From an uncultured Eubacteriales bacterium (GTDB lineage: Bacteria; Bacillota; Clostridia; Oscillospirales; Oscillospiraceae), in the NCBI GenBank assembly GCA_900555665.1, contig USLX01000068.1, forward strand, positions 1 to 9,903: DNA of 9,903 bases. Direction: 5' to 3'. The notes under the pieces were generated by a model that had not been told where the DNA came from, made no database searches, and worked only from the letters and a program-made list of their open reading frames with translations. Shown here piece by piece: positions 1-8,690 of the stretch (its first letter is position 1; every line of letters starts with the position of its first letter). The position numbers and the translations under genes are program-made.

Positions 1-108
1 GAAAAATGACGCGGCGCGGCGTGAAAAGGCCCGCTGTCCGGGTGCGTCGGGAGTTGAAAGAATACACCCCAGACAGATCCGGCGCGCCGCAAGGGAGAGG
101 ATAAACAT
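1..108 (+). promoter_or_regulatory. Leader upstream of the glutamate synthase operon (left-truncated)
   Basis: This non-coding stretch precedes the first gene and is cut by the window edge. It ends in a good ribosome binding site, AAGGGAGAGG at 91-100, eight bases before the ATG at 109. Bases 11-18 (GCGGCGCG) can pair perfectly with 83-90 (CGCGCCGC), which lies directly against the ribosome binding site. Bases 8-12 (GACGC) can instead pair with 44-48 (GCGTC), enclosing a CCCG/CGGG hairpin at 30-42. The two pairings share bases 11-12 and exclude each other. I recognise no riboswitch, T-box or convincing -35/-10 pair, so the promoter is probably further left. In such G+C-rich DNA the pairings could be chance. 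Confidence 0.35.
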
Positions 109-1200
109 ATGAAACGAGAGGGACAGGTCCGCATCCCATCCGGATGCGCGATCTCGGCGGTCATCTCCCGCGAGGGGCGGCGGATGAGCGGCGAAAAGAT
201 TATTGAGAGCATGATCCCGATGCACGACCGGTCGAACGGCCTCGGCGGCGGCTTCGCAGCCTACGGCATCTATCCGGAATACCGGGATTTTTACGCATTC
301 CACATCTTCTTCGACAACAGCGCGGTGCGCCGCGAGTGTGAGGCCATCTTAAAAGAAGGCTTTGAGATCGTCGAGGCGGAGACCATTCCGATCCGGATCA
401 TCCCGGAGATCACAGACGTGCCGCAGATCTGGCGCTATTTCGTCGCGCCGCTGCGTTCGGTTTTGCAGCGGCTGCAGCTCGACGAAAAGGAATACGTCGC
501 GCGAACGGTCATGGACATCAATGTCCGTCTCGACGGCGCCTATGTGTTCTCGAGCGGCAAAAACATGGGCACGTTCAAGGCCGTGGGCTATCCGGAGGAC
601 GTGGGCCGGTTTTACCGGCTGGAGGAGTATGAGGCCTACAGCTGGACGGCGCACGGCCGCTATCCGACAAACACGCCCGGCTGGTGGGGCGGCGCGCATC
701 CGTTCACGCTGCTCGATTATTCCATCGTCCACAACGGCGAGATCTCGTCCTATGACGCAAACCGCCGATACATCGAAATGTTCGGCTATAAATGTACGCT
801 GCAGACCGACACCGAGGTCATCACCTACATCGCGGACTATCTGCTCCGGCGGCAGGGATTGACCCTTGAGGAACTGGCCTCGGTCATCGCGGCCCCGTTC
901 TGGATCACCATCCGCGGCAAGCCCGCGCCGCTGGCCCGGCAGCTGACCTATTTGCGGACGGTTTACCCCAGCCTTCTGATCACCGGGCCATTTTCCATCA
1001 TCCTCGGCTTCAACGGCGGACTGATGGCCCTGAACGACCGGCTGAAGCTGCGCTCAATGGTGACGGCGGAGAAGGACGACTGCGTCTATATCGCCAGCGA
1101 GGAGGCGGCCATCCGCGTGATGGAGCCGAACGCTGAAAACGTCTACGCCCCGATGGGCGGCGAGCCGGTCATCGTCCGGGTGAAGGAGGGAGTATACTGA
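109..1200 (+). CDS. Class II glutamine amidotransferase subunit of split glutamate synthase
   Basis: The predicted role is to hydrolyse glutamine to glutamate and ammonia for the synthase core encoded next door. The fold is an N-terminal-nucleophile hydrolase. Visible motifs are the probable nucleophile Cys13 (SGCAIS), Arg184 in HGRYPTN, the oxyanion pair Asn209-Gly210 in VHNGEIS, and Asp234 in TDTEV; this is the amidotransferase layout of bacterial GltB, but as a 363-residue separate protein. Cys13 is not at the N-terminus, so activity should need removal of a 12-residue propeptide, as in many family members. The start is supported by AAGGGAGAGG eight bases upstream. The stop TGA at 1198-1200 overlaps the next ATG by one base, so translational coupling is likely. 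It could in principle serve another synthase, but the neighbours fit GltS. Confidence 0.9.
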   Translation: MKREGQVRIPSGCAISAVISREGRRMSGEKIIESMIPMHDRSNGLGGGFAAYGIYPEYRDFYAFHIFFDNSAVRRECEAILKEGFEIVEAETIPIRIIPEITDVPQIWRYFVAPLRSVLQRLQLDEKEYVARTVMDINVRLDGAYVFSSGKNMGTFKAVGYPEDVGRFYRLEEYEAYSWTAHGRYPTNTPGWWGGAHPFTLLDYSIVHNGEISSYDANRRYIEMFGYKCTLQTDTEVITYIADYLLRRQGLTLEELASVIAAPFWITIRGKPAPLARQLTYLRTVYPSLLITGPFSIILGFNGGLMALNDRLKLRSMVTAEKDDCVYIASEEAAIRVMEPNAENVYAPMGGEPVIVRVKEGVY

Positions 1201-2705
1201 TGGGACTGGACTATATCTCCCCGGAATTTGAGGTCATCCGGAACTATGAGCGCTGCATCTCCTGCCGTATCTGCGAAAAGCAGTGCCCCAACGGCGTCCA
1301 TATCTACGACAAGGACGCAAAAATTCTGCGCACGGACGAGAGCCGCTGCGTCGACTGCCAGCGCTGCGTCTCCTTCTGTCCGGCGCACGCGCTGAAAATC
1401 GAAAAGAACTCCAACGCCTTCCGCGAAAACGCGAACTGGCGCACCGATACAATCCAGGAGATCTACAAACAGGCCGTGAGCGGCGGCGTGCTGCTCAGCT
1501 CGATGGGCAATCCGAAGCCGATGCCCGTCTATTGGGACAGTCTGCTCATCAACGCCTCACAGGTGACAAACCCGCCGATTGACCCGCTGCGCGAGCCGAT
1601 GGAGACGCGGGTGTTCCTGGGCAAAAAGCAGGTGAAGCCCGTGCGCCGGGCTGACGGGCTGCTGGATACGACGCTGCCGCCGCAGCTGGAGCTGTCGGTG
1701 CCGATTCTGTTCTCGGCGATGAGCTACGGCTCGATCAGCTACAATGCGCACGCAAGCCTCGCCCGGGCCGCCGAACAGCTCGGCATCTACTATAATACCG
1801 GCGAGGGCGGTCTGCACGAGGATTTCTACAAATATGGGGATCATACCATTGTACAGGTTGCGTCCGGGCGCTTCGGCGTGCAGGAGACGTACCTCAACAC
1901 CGGCGCGGCCATCGAGATCAAGATGGGGCAGGGAGCCAAGCCCGGCATTGGCGGCCACCTGCCGGGGGCCAAGATTGTGGGTGACGTGTCGAAGACGCGC
2001 ATGATCCCAGAGGGCTCTGACGCCATCTCCCCCGCTCCGCACCACGACATCTATTCCATTGAAGACCTGCGGCAGCTGGTCTATTCCTTAAAAGAGGCGA
2101 CACAGTACAAAAAACCGGTGATCGTCAAGGTCGCGGCCGTACACAACATCGCAGCCATCGCAAGCGGCATCGCCAGAAGCGGCGCGGACATCATCGCCAT
2201 CGACGGCTTCCGCGGCGGCACGGGCGCGGCGCCGACGCGCATCCGTGACAATGTGGGCATCCCCATTGAGCTGGCGCTTGCGGCCGTCGACCAGCGGCTG
2301 CGTGACGAGGGCATCCGCGATCAGGTCTCGCTGATCGTCGGCGGGAGCATCCGCTCCTCGGCGGACGTGGTCAAGGCGATCGCACTGGGCGCGGACGCCT
2401 GCTATATCGCAACGGCGGCGCTGCTCGCCCTCGGCTGCCACCTCTGCCGGACCTGCCAGACAGGCCGGTGCGCCTGGGGCATTGCGACGCAGCGGCCAGA
2501 GCTCGTACAGCGGCTCGACCCGGACACCGGCGCGGAACGGCTTGTCAATCTGGTGACAGCCTGGAAGCATGAAATCAAGGAAATGATGGGCGGCATGGGC
2601 ATCAACTCTATCGAGGCCCTGCGCGGCAACCGCGTGATGCTGCGCGGCGTCCATCTGACGGAAAAGGAACTGGACATTCTCGGTATCGCACATGCGGGCG
2701 AGTGA
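1200..2705 (+). CDS. gltB: Glutamate synthase FMN core with N-terminal 2x[4Fe-4S] ferredoxin domain
   Basis: This is the central synthase subunit: ammonia plus 2-oxoglutarate are converted on FMN to glutamate. Residues 19-60 hold two clusters of CxxCxxCxxxCP type (Cys19, 22, 25, 29 and Cys50, 53, 56, 60), a bacterial-type ferredoxin domain. From about residue 170 the TIM-barrel synthase domain follows, with SYGSIS, KPGIGGHLPG, SPAPHHDIYSIEDL and the flavin/phosphate region DGFRGGTGAAP. Near the C-terminus Cys413, Cys419 and Cys424 match the C-x5-C-x4-C that binds the [3Fe-4S] cluster in GltS, with an extra Cys416 between them. There is no FAD/NADPH (GltD-like) subunit in the window, so electrons probably arrive through the ferredoxin domain from ferredoxin or a partner encoded elsewhere (inference). 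The start has AAGGAGGG about nine bases upstream and overlaps the previous stop. Length (501 residues) fits the split, archaeal-type enzymes. Confidence 0.92.
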   Translation: MGLDYISPEFEVIRNYERCISCRICEKQCPNGVHIYDKDAKILRTDESRCVDCQRCVSFCPAHALKIEKNSNAFRENANWRTDTIQEIYKQAVSGGVLLSSMGNPKPMPVYWDSLLINASQVTNPPIDPLREPMETRVFLGKKQVKPVRRADGLLDTTLPPQLELSVPILFSAMSYGSISYNAHASLARAAEQLGIYYNTGEGGLHEDFYKYGDHTIVQVASGRFGVQETYLNTGAAIEIKMGQGAKPGIGGHLPGAKIVGDVSKTRMIPEGSDAISPAPHHDIYSIEDLRQLVYSLKEATQYKKPVIVKVAAVHNIAAIASGIARSGADIIAIDGFRGGTGAAPTRIRDNVGIPIELALAAVDQRLRDEGIRDQVSLIVGGSIRSSADVVKAIALGADACYIATAALLALGCHLCRTCQTGRCAWGIATQRPELVQRLDPDTGAERLVNLVTAWKHEIKEMMGGMGINSIEALRGNRVMLRGVHLTEKELDILGIAHAGE

Positions 2706-2785
2706 GGCGGGTGTGCAAAAAAAGTCTGTGAGTTCGGAATTTTTTGGGAAATCTGCCGTAGAAAACAAAAAAAGGTTGTGGTATT

Positions 2786-3508
2786 ATGGATTTCATTGAA
2801 GCGCAGAATATTTCATTCTCCGCGCTGAACGAGACCATCCGGAACGCGGGCGGCGAATGCCGCGTGTGTGCATGCCTCGGGCAGCGTTTCATCGCCGCCG
2901 GAATGAGCGGCAAGAAGATCGAAATCGACGGCATTCCGGGCAACGCGCTTGGCGCATACTTAAATGGTGCGGAGATCACCGTCCGCGGCGGCGCGCAGGA
3001 CGCCGTCGGCGACACGATGAGTGCAGGCCGCATCGTCATCCACGGAAACTGCGGGGACGCGGTGGGTTATGCGATGCGCGGCGGCGAAATTTACATCGAA
3101 GGCAATGCGGGCTATCGCGCTGGCATCCACATGAAGGCCTACAAGGCGCACAAGCCCGTGCTCGTCATCGGCGGCCGGGCGGGCAGCTTTCTCGGCGAAT
3201 ATCAGGCCGGCGGCCTGATCCTTGTGCTGGCGCTGCACACCGACGGCCGGAACGTGGTGGGCTTTTTCCCGTGCACGGGGATGCACGGCGGAAAGATGGT
3301 CTTCCGCGGCGACGTGTCGAACGTGCCCTTCCCGAGTCAGGTGACGACGCGGGCGGCCACGGAGGAAGACCGCGCGGAATTTGCGCCCTATGTCCGCGAA
3401 TACTGCCGCCTGTTTGGGCGGGATGCGGAGGCCATGCTCGCAGAGCGCTACACCGTGGTCACACCGGACAACAAGAATCCTTATCAACAAATGTATGTCG
3501 CGAACTGA
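2786..3508 (+). CDS. GXGXG beta-helix subunit of split glutamate synthase
   Basis: This 240-residue protein corresponds to the C-terminal GXGXG domain of large GltB proteins, also related to subunit C of formylmethanofuran dehydrogenase. Repeating turns with glycine-rich steps run through about residues 45-170, for example IPGNALGAYLNGAEI, GAQDAVGDTMSAGRI, NCGDAVGYAMRGGEI and RAGSFLGEYQAGG. The domain is a right-handed beta-helix with a structural role, holding the amidotransferase and synthase domains relative to each other; no catalytic residues are expected. It is separated from the previous gene by 80 bases rich in A and T runs, in which I find no clear promoter or terminator. The ribosome binding site is weak (AAAAGG ending at 2775), so expression relative to the other subunits may differ. 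Confidence 0.88.
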   Translation: MDFIEAQNISFSALNETIRNAGGECRVCACLGQRFIAAGMSGKKIEIDGIPGNALGAYLNGAEITVRGGAQDAVGDTMSAGRIVIHGNCGDAVGYAMRGGEIYIEGNAGYRAGIHMKAYKAHKPVLVIGGRAGSFLGEYQAGGLILVLALHTDGRNVVGFFPCTGMHGGKMVFRGDVSNVPFPSQVTTRAATEEDRAEFAPYVREYCRLFGRDAEAMLAERYTVVTPDNKNPYQQMYVAN

Positions 3509-3539
3509 CGCGGCACGGAGAAAGGCGGGGTTTGATTTG

Positions 3540-4757
3540 ATGCAGTACACCAAAGACGAAGTCCGGCAGTATGTCGTGGAGGAGGACGTGAAGTTCCTCC
3601 GCATGGCGTTCTGCGACGTGTATGGCAGGCAGAAAAACATCTCCATCCAGCCGGACGAACTGGAGCGCGCTTTTGAATACGGCATCGCGTTCGACGCCTC
3701 AGCTGTTCCGGGCTTCGGCAGCGAGATCCACTCCGATCTGTTTTTGCAGCCGGACACGGGCACGCTCTGCGTGCTGCCATGGCGGCCCGATCATGGGCGC
3801 GTGGTGCGGATGTTCTGCAACATCTTGCATCCGGATGGGACGCCGTTTGCATCCGACACGCGGCGCGTCCTGCAAAACGCAGTGGATGCGGCGGCGGAGC
3901 GCGGCATTTCGTTTTCGTTCGGCTCGGAGATGGAATTTTATCTGTTCCAGCGGGACGAGAACGGCGAAGCGACCCGCGTCCCCTACGACCGCGCGGGTTA
4001 TATGGACATTGCGCCGGAGGACAAGGGCGAGAACATCCGGCGGGAGATCTGCCTGACGCTCAGCCAGATGGGGATTCGCCCGGAATGTTCGCACCACGAA
4101 CAGGGTCCGGGGCAGAATGAGATCGACTTCCGCTATTCCGACCCGATGACCGCCGCGGACAACGCGCTGACATTCCGCGCGGTGGTCAACACGATCGCGG
4201 TGCAGAGCGGCCTCGCGGCCGACTTCTCGCCAAAGCCGCTGCCCGGCCAGCCTGGCAACGGCATGCACATCAACATCTCGGCCCGCAGCCGCGACGGACG
4301 CGACGTGATGCCGCAGGTGATCGCGGGCATTTTGGCGCACATCGCAGAGATGACGGTCTTCTTCAACACGACAGAGTCGTCCTATCAGCGCTTCGGCAGC
4401 AGCAAGGCTCCGCGCTACATCTCGTGGTCGAGCGAGAACCGCTCGCAGCTCATCCGCATCCCGGCGGCCAAGGGCGAATACCGCCGGGCCGAGCTGCGCT
4501 CGCCGGACCCGCTCTGCAACCCGTATCTGGCCTTTGCGCTGCTGATCCATGCAGGGCTGGACGGCATCAAAAAGAATTTGCCGCTGCCAGAGGCTGCGGA
4601 CATCAACTTCTTCACCGCGCCGGAGGCCGTCAAAGCGAAGTTCCGGACGCTGCCCGGAACGCTCTTTGCGGCGAAAGCCGCCGCAGCGGAGAGTCGCTTC
4701 CTGGCGGAGCTGCTGCCAGAGGCGCTTCTCCGGAGCTACACTAAAATATTATTATAG
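3540..4757 (+). CDS. glnA: Short type I glutamine synthetase (flap Glu replaced by Lys)
   Basis: Glutamine synthetases make glutamine from glutamate, ammonia and ATP. The ATG at 3540 follows GGAGAAAGGCGGGG (3517-3530) and gives MQYTKDEV, aligning with the usual N-terminus; the frame stays open upstream to 3381, but that stretch overlaps the previous gene and has no family resemblance. Retained residues include the FDAS loop, metal ligands Glu130 and Glu132 (SEMEF), Glu187 (HHE), Glu194 (GQNE), His243 (NGMH), Arg284, the NRS and IRIP motifs, and Glu318/Arg320 (ELRSPDP). Two features are odd. At the flap, where the classical enzyme has R-x5-E in a GYEAP motif (Arg321/Glu327 in Salmonella), this protein has R284-FGSS-K289-AP: one residue shorter, with lysine replacing the catalytic glutamate. 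The protein is also only 405 residues, against about 440-470, lacking the C-terminal segment. It may be a true synthetase of a short subfamily or a related glutamate ligase. Confidence 0.85.
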   Translation: MQYTKDEVRQYVVEEDVKFLRMAFCDVYGRQKNISIQPDELERAFEYGIAFDASAVPGFGSEIHSDLFLQPDTGTLCVLPWRPDHGRVVRMFCNILHPDGTPFASDTRRVLQNAVDAAAERGISFSFGSEMEFYLFQRDENGEATRVPYDRAGYMDIAPEDKGENIRREICLTLSQMGIRPECSHHEQGPGQNEIDFRYSDPMTAADNALTFRAVVNTIAVQSGLAADFSPKPLPGQPGNGMHINISARSRDGRDVMPQVIAGILAHIAEMTVFFNTTESSYQRFGSSKAPRYISWSSENRSQLIRIPAAKGEYRRAELRSPDPLCNPYLAFALLIHAGLDGIKKNLPLPEAADINFFTAPEAVKAKFRTLPGTLFAAKAAAAESRFLAELLPEALLRSYTKILL

Positions 4758-4793
4758 AATACAGCCCCTGAAAACCGGAAAGGAGGGACGCGG

Positions 4794-5375
4794 ATGGATC
4801 GCATCGAACAGACATACAGCGTGCTCACCGTATCGGCAGCGGACAAATTCAGCGCGTCCCTGCACACGCTGCTCCCCGAAGGGCAATACGACCCGGTGCG
4901 GGCCGTGCGCGACGCGGCGTCCGCCCGGCGGCTGCTGCTGGAGCAGAGCTTCGACATTGTCATCGTCAACGCGCCGCTGCCCGACGAGTTTGGGACGCAG
5001 CTGGCGCTGGAGCTGAGCGAGACGAGCGGCGCAGGTGTGCTCCTGCTCGTGAAGGCGGAGCAGTATCCCGAGCTGTCCGCCCGGCTGACGCCGAACGGCA
5101 TCCTCACGCTGCAAAAGCCGACAACGCCGCAGCTGCTGACGCAGACCTTACAGCTGCTCTGCGGCACGCGCGAACGATTACGCCGCATGGAGCAGAAAAC
5201 GGCCAGCTTTGAGGAGAAGATGGCCGAGATCCGGCTCGTGAACCGGGCGAAATGTCTGCTCATCGAGCGGAAGGCCATGACCGAGCAGGAGGCGCACCGC
5301 TGGATTGAAAAGCAGGCAATGGATCGATGTGTGAGCCGAAAAGTCATTGCGGAACAAATTTTACAGACGATATAG
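4794..5375 (+). CDS. ANTAR-domain RNA-binding regulator with degenerate receiver domain
   Basis: This 193-residue protein has a receiver-like domain (about 8-118), a helical linker rich in Glu, Lys and Arg (about 124-148) and a C-terminal ANTAR domain (about 149-191; NRAKCLLIERKAMTEQEAH then RKVIAEQIL). ANTAR proteins bind paired hairpins in mRNA leaders and prevent transcription termination, often in nitrogen metabolism operons such as those controlled by NasT, AmiR or EutV. The receiver looks unable to accept phosphate: the usual aspartate is Asn59 (FDIVIVNAPLPD), and the acidic pair after the first strand is replaced by Ser14-Ala15. Lys108 in LQKP remains. It starts after an excellent GAAAGGAGGG site, 36 bases after the glutamine synthetase stop, so regulation of that gene or operon is a natural guess. 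I found no convincing ANTAR target hairpins in the window's intergenic stretches. Confidence 0.88.
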   Translation: MDRIEQTYSVLTVSAADKFSASLHTLLPEGQYDPVRAVRDAASARRLLLEQSFDIVIVNAPLPDEFGTQLALELSETSGAGVLLLVKAEQYPELSARLTPNGILTLQKPTTPQLLTQTLQLLCGTRERLRRMEQKTASFEEKMAEIRLVNRAKCLLIERKAMTEQEAHRWIEKQAMDRCVSRKVIAEQILQTI

Positions 5376-5387
5376 AAAGACGCGGGC

Positions 5388-7007
5388 ATGGACATGACGA
5401 AGTATATTTTTGTAACCGGCGGCGTGGTATCGGGCCTTGGCAAGGGCATCACGGCCGCGTCGCTGGGCCGGCTGCTCAAAACGCGGGGGCTGAAGGTGGC
5501 GGCGCAGAAGCTCGATCCCTACATCAACGTCGACCCCGGCACGATGAGCCCCTATCAGCACGGCGAGGTCTATGTGACGGAAGACGGCGCAGAGACCGAC
5601 CTCGACCTCGGCCACTACGAGCGCTTCATCGACGAGGATCTGAACAAATACTCCAACCTCACAACCGGCAAGGTCTACTGGAACGTGCTGAACAAGGAGC
5701 GTCGCGGCGAGTATCTCGGCTCCACCGTGCAGGTCATCCCGCACATCACGAATGAAATCAAGGAATTTGTCTACCGTGTCGGCAAGCAGACCGACGCGGA
5801 CGTCGTCATCACCGAAATCGGCGGCACCATCGGTGACATCGAATCGCAGCCTTTTCTCGAGGCCGTGCGGCAGATCTCCCTCGAAGTCGGGCAGGAGAAC
5901 AGCCTCTTCATCCATGTCACGCTGGTGCCATTTTTGCGTGGCTCCGACGAACACAAGTCCAAACCCACGCAGCATTCCGTCAAGGAGCTGCAGGGCATGG
6001 GCATCCGGCCGGACATCATCGTCCTCCGCTGCGACGAGCCGCTGGAGCCGTCCATCTTCCGCAAAATTTCGATGTTCTGCAACGTCAAGCCGGACTGCGT
6101 CATCGAAAATATCACGCTCCCCTGCCTGTATGAGGCGCCGCTGATGCTGGAGGCGTCGAACTTCTCCTCCGTCGTCTGCCGCGAGCTGGCTATCGACACG
6201 CCCGCGCCCGATCTGGCCGAATGGTCGGACATGGTGGCGCGCATCAAATCGCGCGAGCACACGGTCAAAATCGGCCTCGTCGGCAAATACGTCCAGCTGC
6301 ACGACGCCTATCTCTCCGTGGCCGAGGCGCTGCGCCACGCGGGCTACGCGCTGGGCACGGACGTGGACATCGAGTGGATTGACTCAGAGACGCTGCATGA
6401 AGACAATTACTGCGCCGCGCTGGAAGCGCTCGACGGAATCATTGTCCCCGGCGGCTTCGGCGGGCGCGGGATCGACGGCATGATCCTCGCCGTGCGCTAT
6501 GCCCGCGAGCACCGCGTCCCCTTCTTCGGCATCTGCCTCGGCATGCAGATCGCAACCATTGAATTTGCGCGCCACGCCGCCGGGATCGCCGACGCACACT
6601 CGTCCGAGTTTGACGAGCAGTGCCGGCACAAGGTCATCGACTTCATGCCCGGCCAGAGCGACGACATCGACAAGGGCGGCACGCTCCGCCTCGGCGCCTA
6701 CCCCTGCCGCATCCAGCCGGGAACCACTATGGCGCGCTGCTACGGCACGCTCGAAATTTCCGAGCGGCACCGGCACCGCTATGAGTTTAACAACGATTTC
6801 CGTGACGCGCTGACTGCCGCGGGCCTGACGCTCTCCGGCCTGTCGCCGGACGGGCGGCTGGTGGAAACCGTGGAGCTCAGCGACCTGCCGTTTTTCGTCG
6901 GCGTCCAGTATCACCCCGAATTTAAATCCCGTCCCAACAGGGCGCACCCGCTCTTCCGCGGCTTTATTGCGGCGGCGCTCGCCGGACAAGGCGGGAACAA
7001 TGTTTGA
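5388..7007 (+). CDS. pyrG: CTP synthase
   Basis: PyrG aminates UTP to CTP using ATP and the amide of glutamine, and is cytosolic. The N-terminal synthase domain begins with the typical KYIFVTGGVVSGLGKG nucleotide loop and continues to about residue 270, including KLDPYINVDPGTMSPYQHGE and ITEIGGTIGDIES. The C-terminal class I amidotransferase domain carries GGFGGRG, the nucleophile Cys383 in FGICLGMQ, and His509/Glu511 in QYHPEF. At 539 residues it is full length. It begins 12 bases after the ANTAR gene's stop, with only a weak purine-rich ribosome binding site (AGAAAGA at 5374-5380), so it may rely partly on translation of the upstream gene. An ATG at 5394 is an alternative start, removing two residues. 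I see no leader for the pyrG attenuation known in Bacillus; here it is embedded in an operon. Confidence 0.97.
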   Translation: MDMTKYIFVTGGVVSGLGKGITAASLGRLLKTRGLKVAAQKLDPYINVDPGTMSPYQHGEVYVTEDGAETDLDLGHYERFIDEDLNKYSNLTTGKVYWNVLNKERRGEYLGSTVQVIPHITNEIKEFVYRVGKQTDADVVITEIGGTIGDIESQPFLEAVRQISLEVGQENSLFIHVTLVPFLRGSDEHKSKPTQHSVKELQGMGIRPDIIVLRCDEPLEPSIFRKISMFCNVKPDCVIENITLPCLYEAPLMLEASNFSSVVCRELAIDTPAPDLAEWSDMVARIKSREHTVKIGLVGKYVQLHDAYLSVAEALRHAGYALGTDVDIEWIDSETLHEDNYCAALEALDGIIVPGGFGGRGIDGMILAVRYAREHRVPFFGICLGMQIATIEFARHAAGIADAHSSEFDEQCRHKVIDFMPGQSDDIDKGGTLRLGAYPCRIQPGTTMARCYGTLEISERHRHRYEFNNDFRDALTAAGLTLSGLSPDGRLVETVELSDLPFFVGVQYHPEFKSRPNRAHPLFRGFIAAALAGQGGNNV

Positions 7008-7025
7008 CACCAAGGAGGTATCCCC

Positions 7026-8549
<1,524 letters not shown>

Positions 8550-8553
8550 TTTC

Positions 8554-8596
8554 AAGGGTCGAAAAAAGTCCGTAAACACTGGACTTTTTGAGCCTT
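8554..8596 (+). terminator. Hairpin after guaA, likely intrinsic terminator
   Basis: AAAAAGTCC at 8563-8571 pairs perfectly with GGACTTTTT at 8581-8589 around a nine-base loop. Flanking AAGG (8554-8557) and CCTT (8593-8596) can extend the stem with small mismatches. The T-run directly after GGAC fits an intrinsic terminator of guaA whose U-tract can also pair with the A-run. The same symmetry could contribute to an integrase core site, given its position next to the end of guaA; that reading is speculative. Confidence 0.6.
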
Positions 8597-8607
8597 AATG
8601 CCCCTCG

Positions 8608-8625
8608 TGGCAACGATTTGGCAAC
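8608..8625. repeat. Direct repeat TGGCAAC, two copies 11 bases apart
   Basis: TGGCAAC occurs at 8608-8614 and again at 8619-8625, one helical turn apart, within 80 bases of the guaA stop. Closely spaced short direct repeats near an element end are typical arm-type binding sites of tyrosine integrases. With only two seven-base copies this could be chance. Confidence 0.35.
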
Positions 8626-8648
8626 AGAATTTCATTATTCACAAGAAA

Positions 8649-8690
8649 AGAGCTAACTGATTTTGATTAGTCAGTTAGCTCTCTTTTTCT
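8649..8690. terminator. Bidirectional intrinsic terminator between convergent genes
   Basis: AGAGCTAACTGA (8649-8660) and TCAGTTAGCTCT (8671-8682) form a perfect 12-base-pair stem with a ten-base loop. A T-rich run (CTTTTTCTTT, 8683-8692) follows on the plus strand, and an A-rich run, AAGAAAA (8643-8649), precedes it, giving a T-run on the minus strand. It therefore can stop transcription from guaA and from the minus-strand genes, which converge here. The T-tract touches the stop codon of the minus-strand gene at 8691-8693. Confidence 0.85.

Noticed and set aside
81..88. GGCGCGCC palindrome as an operator
   Set aside because: Short self-complementary GC strings are expected in this base composition, and it is part of a longer possible pairing with 11-18.
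2706..2785. Internal promoter or terminator between the synthase core and the GXGXG gene
   Set aside because: The A and T runs are suggestive, but I find no -35/-10 pair with proper spacing. The best stem (ATTT/AAAT) is too weak for a terminator, and its six-base loop TTTGGG lacks the A1 of an ANTAR target.
3381..3539. An N-terminal extension of the glutamine synthetase starting at 3381
   Set aside because: It overlaps the GXGXG gene by 128 bases, has no family resemblance, and a ribosome binding site precedes the ATG at 3540, where homology begins.
4758..4793. ANTAR target hairpins in the gap before the ANTAR gene
   Set aside because: The gap is too short for two stems and holds no six-base loop with A at position 1 and G at position 4.
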